A DNA stretch of 11,252 nt, taken from the NCBI GenBank assembly GCA_029861675.1, contig JAOTYV010000150.1, positions 1-11,252 of the forward strand. The letters are read 5' to 3'. Within the stretch, counting starts at the first letter, position 1. Every line of letters begins with the position of its first letter. The position numbers were made by a program, and so were the translations under genes. Below, piece after piece: positions 1 to 5,557 of the stretch. The notes under the pieces are model-generated. The model ran no database searches, was not told where the DNA came from, and saw only the letters and a program-made list of their open reading frames with translations. This stretch comes from Alphaproteobacteria bacterium (lineage in GTDB: Bacteria > Pseudomonadota > Alphaproteobacteria > UBA8366).

Positions 1-1
1 T

Positions 2-655
2 ACGCGCTTCGCGGGACAGCCGTGGATGTCCGAATTTCCGGAAATGAGCCGCATCACCAATATCGAGATCGACGGCAAGCCGACCGGGTCGCTCGGCAGC
101 GGCGAGCTGGTCTGGCATACCGACATGTCCTATCTCGACCTGCCGCCGACCGGCAGCCTGCTGCACGCGCTTGAAGTCCCGGAGAACGGCGGCGATACCG
201 CTTTCCTGAACATGTATCTCGCGCTGGAAACGCTGCCGGCCGAGCTGAGCCGGGCCATCGAGGGCCGCAAGATCAAGCACGACCAGACCCAGAACAGTTC
301 CGGCCGCGTGCGCGAAGGTTTGGAGGACATCGACTACAGCGATGTGCGCGAGGTGCCGGGCGCGGTGCACCCGATTGCCCGCACCCATCCGGAAACCGGC
401 CGCAAGGCGCTCTATCTCGGCCGCCGCGCGCGGTCCTACATCATGGACATGGACGTCGGCGAGAGCGAGGCATTGCTCGACGCGCTGTGGGCGCATGCGA
501 CCGGCAATCCGGAACTCGGCTGGACGCAGCAGTGGCAGCGCGGCGACATGATCCTGTGGGACAACCGCAGCGCCATGCACCGGCGCGACGCCTTCGATCC
601 CACACAGCACCGGCTGATGCACCGCACCGTTATTCTCGGCGACCGGCCGTATTGA
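2..655 (+). CDS. TauD/TfdA-family Fe(II)/2-oxoglutarate dioxygenase, C-terminal part (5' end outside window)
   Basis: The reading frame is open from the first full codon at base 2, so the true start lies upstream and roughly the first 70-100 residues are missing. The rest carries the family's iron site: His and Asp in WHTDMSY (codons near 116-124), and the distal His in WDNRSAMHRR. Eleven residues after that His comes an Arg in HRLMHRTVILGDRP; E. coli TauD has the same His255-to-Arg266 spacing for iron and 2-oxoglutarate binding. Members of this family hydroxylate small substrates (taurine, alkyl sulfates, chlorophenoxy acids, carnitine-like compounds) in the cytosol, using O2 and 2-oxoglutarate and releasing succinate and CO2. 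The substrate cannot be told here. The gene converges on the cyclase gene, with only 11 bases between stop codons. Family membership is near certain; specificity is unknown. Confidence 0.93.
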   Translation, partial: TRFAGQPWMSEFPEMSRITNIEIDGKPTGSLGSGELVWHTDMSYLDLPPTGSLLHALEVPENGGDTAFLNMYLALETLPAELSRAIEGRKIKHDQTQNSSGRVREGLEDIDYSDVREVPGAVHPIARTHPETGRKALYLGRRARSYIMDMDVGESEALLDALWAHATGNPELGWTQQWQRGDMILWDNRSAMHRRDAFDPTQHRLMHRTVILGDRPY

Positions 656-666
656 TCGGTTAACGT

Positions 667-2604
667 CTAGGCCTTGAGCACGATCGTCGTGCCGGCTTTG
701 CCCTGCGACAGACGGAATTGATAGAGTTTCGGCAGCGGATCCGCCGGCGCGATCTTTGCCGCGCGGGCGAGTTCGGCGGGGGCTTCGGGGTCGTCCTGCA
801 TGACCATGCGATAGGCGCGGATATAGGCCTCGACCTGCGGCGTGTCGCTGGCCGCCTCGGACAGTGGTTCGAAGATATCTACCTGTGCGTCGCCATCGTC
901 CCACCGCAGGCTGCCGATCGGCCGGACGATTATGTCGGAGGCGGCGCGGGCGGCCTCGACGCTGATGCAGATCCGCGTGCCGAGCGCCTTGTTCGCCCGT
1001 TCGAGCCGGCCGGCGAGGCTTACTGTCTGTCCGATCGCGCCATAGGCGAAGACCGCCTTGCCGCCGAAGTTGCCGGTGATCGCGTTGCCCGTATGGATGC
1101 CGAACCGCGTGTGGCCCATCTTGCCGATGTTGGTGACCCGGCGTTCGCGATAGGACAGCGCGAACTCGTCCATCGCCAGCGCACAACGGACGGCGCGGCT
1201 GCCGTGGTCGGGCCGCTCCAACGGGGCGCCGAACACCGCCACGACTGAATCCGTGTTGATGCGGTCGACGATCCCGTCATGTTCGGCGACGATGCCGCAC
1301 AGGCCCTCCAGATAGCCGTTCAAGACCGAGATCAGTTCTTCCGGGCGGAGGTTGTCGGCGAGTTGTGAAAAGTCGTTCAGATTACTGATGACCACCGTCA
1401 CCGCGTGTTGCGCGCCTTCCAGACCGGCCCGTTCGGGGCTGGCGACGAGTTGGCGCACCAAGTCGTCGGAGGTGCGTTCGCTGAAGCGGTCGCGCAGATA
1501 GTCGCGGCGGCTGCGGGTGAACCGGCGCACGGCCGCATTGGTTTGCGCATAGGAGGCGGCGAAGGCGAGGGCGGGCATCAGCACCGGCACGGCGATGCCC
1601 GTTGTCCAGGCCAGGCCGACATCCGCGATGATGAGCGCCGTCAGGCCGCCGCCGCCGAGTGCGAGACGGACCGGCGTGCGGAATCGCAGCGTGGCGAGCG
1701 CCGACGCGGCGGAGGCAAAGAAGAAAATGGCGAGCAGGGCGCTCAATTCGGTCGGGACCGCCGCGGCGCGGCCGGCCAGTAACTGGGCCGTGGCATGCGC
1801 CTGGATCGTCAGGTCGGAAAGTTGGCCGTTGTCGCCGCTTCCGGCTACCCGATGGATGCGGGCGGTAGGGTCGTCGACACCGATCAGGACCACCTTGCCG
1901 GCGAACCATTTCGGCGGAAGCCCGGCCGCCGTATGCAGCGGGATTGTCAGAAAAGGCAGGGTGTTCTCGTTCGGCACCCCATGAAAGGCGAGCCGGATAA
2001 TATAGGTCGACGGTTTGACGCCGGCCCGGCCGGCTAGCGCGGCGGCGAAACCCGGATGCCATTTTCCGTTCAGATCCTCACCGGGATGGCTCCAGCGAAC
2101 CGTCCCGTCGGCACTGTCGATGCCGAGTGTGTCGGTGCCGGTAATGAGTTGGTCCGTAAACTCGCGGGTGAATTTGCGCTGGGTTGCGGTCAGCGGGGTA
2201 TCCGCCCCCGGCGTCGCGATCACGAGCGGTACCGCCGTTTTGCGCAGCACCTGTTGGAGGGCGGCGTCTTTATCCGGCTCGGTCGGCCCGGTGAATGTCT
2301 GGGCGATGCCGATTGCCCGCGGCCGGGCCGCGGCGATATTGGCCACCGCCCGCGCCAGCAGCGCACGGTCGACCGGCGTTTTATAGGGCAGCGTCTCGAA
2401 GGTCTCGGCGTCGGCGGCGACCACAACCACGTCCCGGCTCTGCGGTTCCGGCGCCCGCAGCAGGGCGGCGCGCCAGTCCTCGACCGCGTATTCCAGCGCA
2501 CGGATCGGCGGCATCCAGTACGGCAGAAAAAACGCTACAATCGTGGTGAAGGCGACCGCCGCCAGCAGGCTCAGGATGAAGCTTTTATTAAGGAACCGAG
2601 CCAT
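667..2604 (-). CDS. CHASE2-domain membrane protein with class III adenylate/guanylate cyclase domain, catalytic site degenerate
   Basis: This is a 645-residue inner-membrane signalling protein. A hydrophobic segment at about residues 8-28 precedes an extracytoplasmic CHASE2 sensor domain (about 35-280), with a typical GIDSADGTVRW motif and a GKVVLIG strand. Three further membrane spans lie at about 287-305, 312-332 and 336-354. A class III cyclase domain follows (about 400-580), then a C-terminal tail. Family members make cAMP or cGMP from ATP or GTP. Aligned to the class III consensus, the first metal Asp is Asn408 (SNLNDF for SDIRGF), the purine-contacting Lys position is Arg448, the usual GDxVN is GQTVS (Gln526, Ser529), while the second metal Asp452 and the Arg533 of the RLE motif remain. 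It may therefore be inactive, weakly active or active only as a heterodimer. The start ATG lacks a clear Shine-Dalgarno sequence, but the N-terminal membrane anchor fits it. Confidence 0.93.
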   Translation of the reverse strand: MARFLNKSFILSLLAAVAFTTIVAFFLPYWMPPIRALEYAVEDWRAALLRAPEPQSRDVVVVAADAETFETLPYKTPVDRALLARAVANIAAARPRAIGIAQTFTGPTEPDKDAALQQVLRKTAVPLVIATPGADTPLTATQRKFTREFTDQLITGTDTLGIDSADGTVRWSHPGEDLNGKWHPGFAAALAGRAGVKPSTYIIRLAFHGVPNENTLPFLTIPLHTAAGLPPKWFAGKVVLIGVDDPTARIHRVAGSGDNGQLSDLTIQAHATAQLLAGRAAAVPTELSALLAIFFFASAASALATLRFRTPVRLALGGGGLTALIIADVGLAWTTGIAVPVLMPALAFAASYAQTNAAVRRFTRSRRDYLRDRFSERTSDDLVRQLVASPERAGLEGAQHAVTVVISNLNDFSQLADNLRPEELISVLNGYLEGLCGIVAEHDGIVDRINTDSVVAVFGAPLERPDHGSRAVRCALAMDEFALSYRERRVTNIGKMGHTRFGIHTGNAITGNFGGKAVFAYGAIGQTVSLAGRLERANKALGTRICISVEAARAASDIIVRPIGSLRWDDGDAQVDIFEPLSEAASDTPQVEAYIRAYRMVMQDDPEAPAELARAAKIAPADPLPKLYQFRLSQGKAGTTIVLKA

Positions 2605-2800
2605 GGGCGGATGATCTGAATAGCCGTCTTGTTAAGGTCGGTGCTTTGATAACACGCAAGATATTCCCTAAAGATTAACGAATTGGGGCAAGGCTGTGGC
2701 ATTGGGTGGCGCCCCTCGGAACCCATGATCTGGCGTTGAATCAATAGTTTGGCAGAAGACTCTAAGCCTAAGAAACGGCGCATTTTTTGATCAATCCGCC

Positions 2801-2829
2801 TTGACTCACCCGACCGCCTGTCCATGCTG
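2801..2829 (+). promoter_or_regulatory. Candidate sigma-70-type promoter for the ArsC-like/SDR gene pair
   Basis: TTGACT (2801-2806) matches the -35 consensus at five of six positions. It is followed, 17 bases on, by a poor -10 candidate ATGCTG (2824-2829). A strong -35 with a weak -10 is common in alphaproteobacteria. It lies about 40 bases upstream of the ATG at 2870 and points at that gene. This is pattern matching only. The rest of the 2605-2869 gap holds no gene I can support. Confidence 0.3.
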
Positions 2830-2869
2830 TAGCCAGCGTAAAATGCAATGAGGGGTGGGCGCCGGGGCG

Positions 2870-3220
2870 ATGATTACCGTATACGGCATTAAGAATTGCG
2901 ATACCTGCCGCAAGGCGATGAAATGGCTGGCGGCGGAGGGGATCGAGGCCCGGTTTCACGATTTTCGGGTCGATGGGTTGCCGGCAGACGCGCTCGACCG
3001 GTGGGTTGCTGCGCTCGGCATCGAAACGGTGCTGAACAAGCGCGGCACGACCTGGCGCAAGCTACCGGCCGCCGAGACGGAAGCGGCGGATGAAGCGCAA
3101 ACTGTCACGCTCATGCGGCAGCATCCGACCCTGATCAAGCGCCCGGTGTTCGACCTCGGCGGCAGTTACATTATTGGCTTCAAGACAGCGGAACAGCAGG
3201 CGCTTCTGGCGGCACGCTAA
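2870..3220 (+). CDS. ArsC/Spx/YffB-family thioredoxin-fold protein
   Basis: A 116-residue cytosolic protein of the ArsC-related (YffB-like) group. It opens with MITVYGIKNCDTCRK, the beta-strand plus redox loop of the family. LNKRGTTWRKL (about 55-65) and TLIKRPV (about 87-93) are the other two blocks I recognise from E. coli YffB; the RP pair sits at the substrate side of the thioredoxin fold. This copy has a full CxxC (Cys10, Cys13), whereas E. coli YffB, as I recall it, has only the first Cys (CDTIKK). YffB is thought to act as a glutathione-linked thiol reductase, and true arsenate reduction is not implied. I chose the ATG at 2870 because AGGGG at 2851-2855 is well spaced before it and it starts exactly at the conserved strand; a GTG at 2855 would add five residues. 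The SDR gene follows after 54 bases, possibly in the same transcript. Confidence 0.9.
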   Translation: MITVYGIKNCDTCRKAMKWLAAEGIEARFHDFRVDGLPADALDRWVAALGIETVLNKRGTTWRKLPAAETEAADEAQTVTLMRQHPTLIKRPVFDLGGSYIIGFKTAEQQALLAAR

Positions 3221-3274
3221 CCAACGCACAACGGAATTCAATCAAACCAAAGCGGAATACGAAAGGGAGACACA

Positions 3275-4063
3275 ATGGATTGCAGAATGGACGGGCGGGT
3301 GGCGTTGATCACCGGCAGCAGCCGCGGGCTCGGGCGCGCCATGGCGCTCAATTTCGCCGCATCCGGGGCGCATGTCTGCGTGACCGGACGGCGCGCGGAA
3401 GTGGTGGCCGAGACCGTCAAGGAGGTGGAAGCCGTCAGCGGCGGCAAGGTCTGCGGTTGTACCGCCGATGCGGGCAAGGCGGAAGACATCGAGAAGCTGG
3501 TCAAGACCGTGGAAAAGGAGCTCGGGCCGGTCGATATCCTGGTGAACAACGCGGGCACGTCGCGCCGTATGCCGTTCCTGGAGATCACCGATGAGCTCTG
3601 GGATCTGGATCTCGGGCTCAAATTCTATGGCGCGATCCGCGCGGCGCGGCTCACCATGCCTGGCATGGTCGAGCGAAAATGGGGCCGTATCATCAATGTG
3701 CTCAACACCGGCGCCAAGGCGCCTCCGGGCGGCGGTGCGCCGACCGCGGTGTCGCGGGCGGCCGGCATGGCGCTGACCAAGGTGATGGCGGGCGAGGGCG
3801 CGCCGCACAACGTGCTGGTCAACGGCTTGCTGGTCGGCCGGATCGAGAGCGATCAGTGGCGCAACCGCTGGGAGGCCAGCGATAAAACCGATAGCTATGA
3901 AGAGTATCTCGACAAGATGGCGAAGGACATGAAGCTGCCCCTGGGGCGGCTTGGCACTGCCGAGGAATTCGCCAATATGGCGACGTTCCTGTGTTCGGAC
4001 GCCGGATCCTTTATCACCGGCTGCGCGATCAACGTGGACGGCGGCATGAGCCCGGTGATGTAA
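3275..4063 (+). CDS. SDR-family (FabG-like) Rossmann protein lacking the catalytic tetrad
   Basis: A 262-residue Rossmann-fold protein resembling 3-oxoacyl-ACP reductases. TGSSRGLG (13-20) is the cofactor-binding glycine motif, NNAG (91-94) is intact, and the C-terminal GCAINVDGGMSP is typical of classical SDRs. The active site is not typical. Counting from the fixed landmarks NV (141-142) and WD (109-110), the catalytic Asn, Ser, Tyr and Lys positions are Lys116, Asn144, Thr157 and Arg161. Residues 157-163 read TAVSRAA where active SDRs have YxxSKAA. A divergent SDR group resembling beta-ketoacyl reductases but lacking the tetrad is known (cd05344-like, from memory), so this may belong there; its activity is unclear. 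AGGGAG at 3264-3269 sits five bases before the ATG and fixes the start. The gene ends before a strong terminator at 4178-4210. Confidence 0.92.
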   Translation: MDCRMDGRVALITGSSRGLGRAMALNFAASGAHVCVTGRRAEVVAETVKEVEAVSGGKVCGCTADAGKAEDIEKLVKTVEKELGPVDILVNNAGTSRRMPFLEITDELWDLDLGLKFYGAIRAARLTMPGMVERKWGRIINVLNTGAKAPPGGGAPTAVSRAAGMALTKVMAGEGAPHNVLVNGLLVGRIESDQWRNRWEASDKTDSYEEYLDKMAKDMKLPLGRLGTAEEFANMATFLCSDAGSFITGCAINVDGGMSPVM

Positions 4064-4177
4064 CGCCGCGGCGGAAGGAACGACGACAAAGTTTTTGTCT
4101 TTCCGTAACCCCGCGCGCCAATTTGGGCCGTTATTAAGGATGTAAGCCTTCCTGGCTTTCTCCCTGAATACGAACTG

Positions 4178-4210
4178 CCCGCCGGGTGATAAATCCGGCG
4201 GGTTTTTTTT
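4178..4210 (+). terminator. Rho-independent terminator after the SDR gene
   Basis: A perfect 8-bp G/C stem, CCCGCCGG (4178-4185) with CCGGCGGG (4195-4202), closes a 9-base loop. It is followed at once by eight T residues (4203-4210). This is a textbook intrinsic terminator on the + strand, 115 bases after the SDR stop codon. It separates the SDR unit from the PilZ genes, which must therefore have their own promoter. Confidence 0.93.
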
Positions 4211-4241
4211 GCAATTGCCCCTCGAATTTATCTAAAAGTTG

Positions 4242-4256
4242 TTAATGCATTTTTAA
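4242..4256 (+). promoter_or_regulatory. CtrA-like binding site (TTAA-N7-TTAA) upstream of the first PilZ gene
   Basis: TTAA (4242-4245), seven bases, TTAA (4253-4256) matches the core CtrA recognition pattern known from Caulobacter and other alphaproteobacteria. The last base is 23 bases before the ATG at 4280. The stretch is A+T-rich, so chance is possible. A one-mismatch version stands at the same distance before the paralogue at 4775, which raises the likelihood that it matters. Confidence 0.45.
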
Positions 4257-4279
4257 TAAATATTCTGGCAATGTTATCT

Positions 4280-4585
4280 ATGGGAAGCCCCCTCGAGCGA
4301 TTGGATAATATGGTCGCCGTTCTAAAGGGTGAACGAAGAGACCGCCGTAAAGACGCGCGTGTCAGAACGCTGCGGCGATGCCGTGCGTTTTTCGGAGAAC
4401 AGACCAAAGAGATGCGTTGTTTTCTAATAGACGTATCGAAATCCGGTGCACGATTGCGACCCGTCGACGCGGCTGCGTTGCCTGAGTATTTCGATTTGGA
4501 GATCGAACATGGTCTGAATGTCAGCTGCAAGGTGGTGCGCCGAAGTGACATTGAAGTCTGCGTAACTTTTCAGTTCGGTAAATAG
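4280..4585 (+). CDS. PilZ-domain protein (tandem paralogue A)
   Basis: A 101-residue stand-alone PilZ domain, likely a cytosolic c-di-GMP receptor or adaptor. The two c-di-GMP motifs are present: RxxxR at Arg23-Arg27 (within DRRKDAR) and DxSxxG at Asp51-Gly56 (DVSKSG), 24 residues apart. The C-terminal block CKVVRR...VTFQF matches the last strands of short alphaproteobacterial PilZ proteins. I start it at the ATG at 4280 rather than 4271 because the paralogue at 4775 aligns from that point (MGSPLERLD with MTDPLSRLD) and because the upstream CtrA-like box then has matching spacing. Neither ATG has a Shine-Dalgarno sequence, so a leaderless or very short-leader mRNA is possible. Base composition is clearly less G+C-rich than the flanking genes. 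It could control motility, attachment or exopolysaccharide, but no target gene is adjacent. Confidence 0.87.
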   Translation: MGSPLERLDNMVAVLKGERRDRRKDARVRTLRRCRAFFGEQTKEMRCFLIDVSKSGARLRPVDAAALPEYFDLEIEHGLNVSCKVVRRSDIEVCVTFQFGK

Positions 4586-4774
4586 ATTAGAATAATCGGA
4601 TATTAGTGGTTCAAAACTTTTTCCGAAAATCTCTATAAAACATTGATAAATAGATGTAATAAATCCCACCGCATGAAGATCATAAAGAAAATTCCCTCAC
4701 GAATTAATGGTGTTCTGGCGCTCAAGAAGGAAACTTTAATTCAATTTTAGCCATTCCAAATTTACGTTGTACCC
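4586..4774. other. A+T-rich spacer between the two PilZ genes
   Basis: About 32% G+C by hand count, against roughly 65% in the flanking long genes. No open frame or terminator hairpin was convincing. Its right end carries the TTAA-N7-TTAG box (4736-4750) and a weak -10-like TTACGTT (4762-4768) just before the second PilZ gene. Confidence 0.6.
4736..4750 (+). promoter_or_regulatory. CtrA-like site (TTAA-N7-TTAG) upstream of the second PilZ gene
   Basis: TTAA (4736-4739), seven bases, TTAG (4747-4750): one mismatch to TTAA-N7-TTAA. It ends 24 bases before the ATG at 4775, almost the same arrangement as before the first PilZ gene (23 bases). If it overlaps a -35 element, a -10 near 4763-4768 would put the transcript start at or very near the ATG, in keeping with the missing ribosome-binding site. 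Confidence 0.4.
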
Positions 4775-5071
4775 ATGACTGATCCATTGAGCAGACTGGA
4801 CGATTTCATCTCGGTCCTGAAAGGGGAACGGGATGAACGGCGCGGCGATGAGCGTATCCGTTCGTTGCGGCGGTGCCGGCTGATCTATGGGGAGGGCGCG
4901 ACGATGCGGTGTTTCGTAGTCGATCTGTCCGAATCCGGCGCTCGGTTACGGCCCGAGGACGCGGTATCGCTGCCTGAACAATTCGATCTGCAGCTTGAGC
5001 ACAATTTGACGGTGCAATGCAAAGTTATCCATCGCGATGATACGGAATTAGGCGTAACCTTTCTCTTCTAG
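4775..5071 (+). CDS. PilZ-domain protein (tandem paralogue B)
   Basis: A 98-residue single-domain PilZ protein, the paralogue of the gene at 4280. I count about 59 identities over 98 aligned positions with a one-residue gap. The c-di-GMP motifs are conserved: Arg23-Arg27 (ERRGDER) and Asp50-Gly55 (DLSESG). The N-terminal stretch before the domain, PLSRLDDFISVLKGER, is also shared with the paralogue and may form an amphipathic helix for a partner or for dimerisation; that is inference. No Shine-Dalgarno sequence precedes the ATG. Its codons are more G/C-rich at the third position than those of paralogue A, so copy A has drifted further or was less ameliorated. A composite hairpin followed by T residues (5071-5109) probably ends the transcript. 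Confidence 0.88.
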   Translation: MTDPLSRLDDFISVLKGERDERRGDERIRSLRRCRLIYGEGATMRCFVVDLSESGARLRPEDAVSLPEQFDLQLEHNLTVQCKVIHRDDTELGVTFLF

Positions 5072-5109
5072 ACGGCATACTCGGCGACAGCCGACGCACC
5101 GTCATTTTT
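5071..5109 (+). terminator. Probable intrinsic terminator after the second PilZ gene
   Basis: An inner stem TCGGC (5081-5085)/GCCGA (5090-5094) with a GACA loop is enclosed by an outer stem GACGG (5071-5075)/CCGTC (5099-5103). Five T residues follow at 5105-5109. The internal loop between the two stems (5 and 4 bases) makes it weaker than the terminator at 4178. Confidence 0.5.
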
Positions 5110-5171
5110 AAAGATTCAGAGCCTGCCATCGTCTCCGGCGAAGTTGAACGGGGCAGTTGCTTCTATCGACA

Positions 5172-5185
5172 TTGATTCACATCAA
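5172..5185 (+). promoter_or_regulatory. FNR/Anr/FixK-type box, perfect TTGAT-N4-ATCAA
   Basis: TTGATTCACATCAA is an exact match to the FNR-family consensus (TTGAT-N4-ATCAA). The only downstream gene in the + direction before the convergent acnA is the 34-residue membrane protein at 5337. If the box is centred near -41.5 as in class II activation, transcription would start near 5220, giving a leader of about 117 bases; TATCGG at 5202-5207 is an alternative -10, with a start near 5214. This implies induction under low oxygen. That is inferred from the site alone. Confidence 0.75.
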
Positions 5186-5221
5186 TGCCGCGTTTCCGCC
5201 GTATCGGCAAATTCCCAAACA

Positions 5222-5314
5222 GGCCGCAAGGCCCTCCGAGTGTTGCAAAATTGGGGACGGGGAGGCGGTAGATCGCCTTCCCGCCCGCTTTGTTTGGACC
5301 CGGTATGGGGCCAA
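5222..5314 (+). promoter_or_regulatory. Structured 5' leader of the small membrane protein gene
   Basis: Three consecutive hairpins can be drawn. GGCC-GCAA-GGCC (5222-5233) is a short GNRA-looped stem. A 10-bp stem spans 5258-5267/5274-5283 with one G-U pair and a 6-base loop. TTGG-A-CCC/GGG-G-CCAA (5294-5301/5307-5314) has one internal A-G mismatch and ends 8 bases before the AGGAG ribosome-binding site. No T-tract follows any of them, so they look like leader structure rather than a terminator. I do not recognise a known riboswitch; a small RNA read-out is also possible. Confidence 0.4.
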
Positions 5315-5336
5315 GTGTTCCGAGGAGCGAATTCCA

Positions 5337-5441
5337 ATGACCGAAGGTGAAATTGCCTATCTGACCATGGTGCTTGTGCTGTTCGTCGCTTTCATCGTGG
5401 TGATCGGCGGCATTACCGCAGGCCAAAGCAAGCGCAAATAG
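5337..5441 (+). CDS. Small single-span membrane protein, 34 aa, FNR-box associated
   Basis: A 34-residue ORF begins MTEGEIAYLT, continues with an unbroken hydrophobic span (about residues 8-27, MVLVLFVAFIVVIGGI core) and ends in a basic tail, GQSKRK. By the positive-inside rule the C-terminus faces the cytoplasm. The start is well supported: AGGAG at 5323-5327 lies nine bases before the ATG. A perfect FNR-type box and a hairpin-rich leader lie upstream, and a 24-bp palindrome lies 11 bases downstream. I do not recognise the family. Size, topology and apparent oxygen control resemble small accessory subunits of terminal oxidases (CydX- or CcoQ-like in type, not by sequence), but no oxidase gene is in the window. 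The expression signals make a real microprotein likely; the function is unknown. Confidence 0.75.
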   Translation: MTEGEIAYLTMVLVLFVAFIVVIGGITAGQSKRK

Positions 5442-5452
5442 GCGGTGGCCAA

Positions 5453-5504
5453 GATCAACTTATCTGCCTTTAAATGGAATCATTTAAAGGCAGATAAGTT
5501 GATC
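5453..5504. repeat. Perfect 24-bp inverted repeat with 4-base loop
   Basis: Bases 5453-5476 are the exact reverse complement of 5481-5504, around the loop GAAT (5477-5480). The arm begins GATCAACTTATCTGCC and ends in TTTAAATG. GCC/GGC pairs extend it outward past a 2-base bulge. It is A+T-richer than its surroundings and lies between the convergent small ORF and acnA. There is no T-tract on either side, so a simple terminator does not explain it. A dispersed palindromic element or a Rho-independent-like 3'-end stabiliser fits better. Confidence 0.85.
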
Positions 5505-5557
5505 GGCTTCATAGAAGTGGAGCAGCTTGTGGGCGCCCGATTATGGCGCGCGCTGCT

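Noticed and set aside
2571..2825. 84-codon minus-strand ORF upstream of the cyclase
   Set aside because: It overlaps the cyclase N-terminus in another frame, has no recognisable motif and spans a probable promoter region.
3238..3808. 127- and 188-codon minus-strand frames inside the SDR gene
   Set aside because: Complement-frame shadows of a clear Rossmann-fold coding sequence.
4085..4099. GACAA/TTGTC mini-hairpin after the SDR gene
   Set aside because: Only five weak base pairs; the 4178-4210 terminator explains the end of the transcript better.
4144..4158. AAGCC/GGCTT hairpin upstream of the main terminator
   Set aside because: Five base pairs with no T-tract; likely chance.
4211..5110. 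Idea that the A+T-rich PilZ islet is a mobile or phage-derived insertion
   Set aside because: No integrase, transposase, direct repeats or attachment site seen; low G+C alone is weak evidence and the second PilZ gene has nearly normal composition.
5144..5350. 68-codon ORF and a 94-codon ORF (5157-5441) across the FNR box and leader
   Set aside because: The first is off-frame noise. The second only becomes protein-like at the internal ATG 5337, where the ribosome-binding site lies; before that it reads through the hairpin leader.
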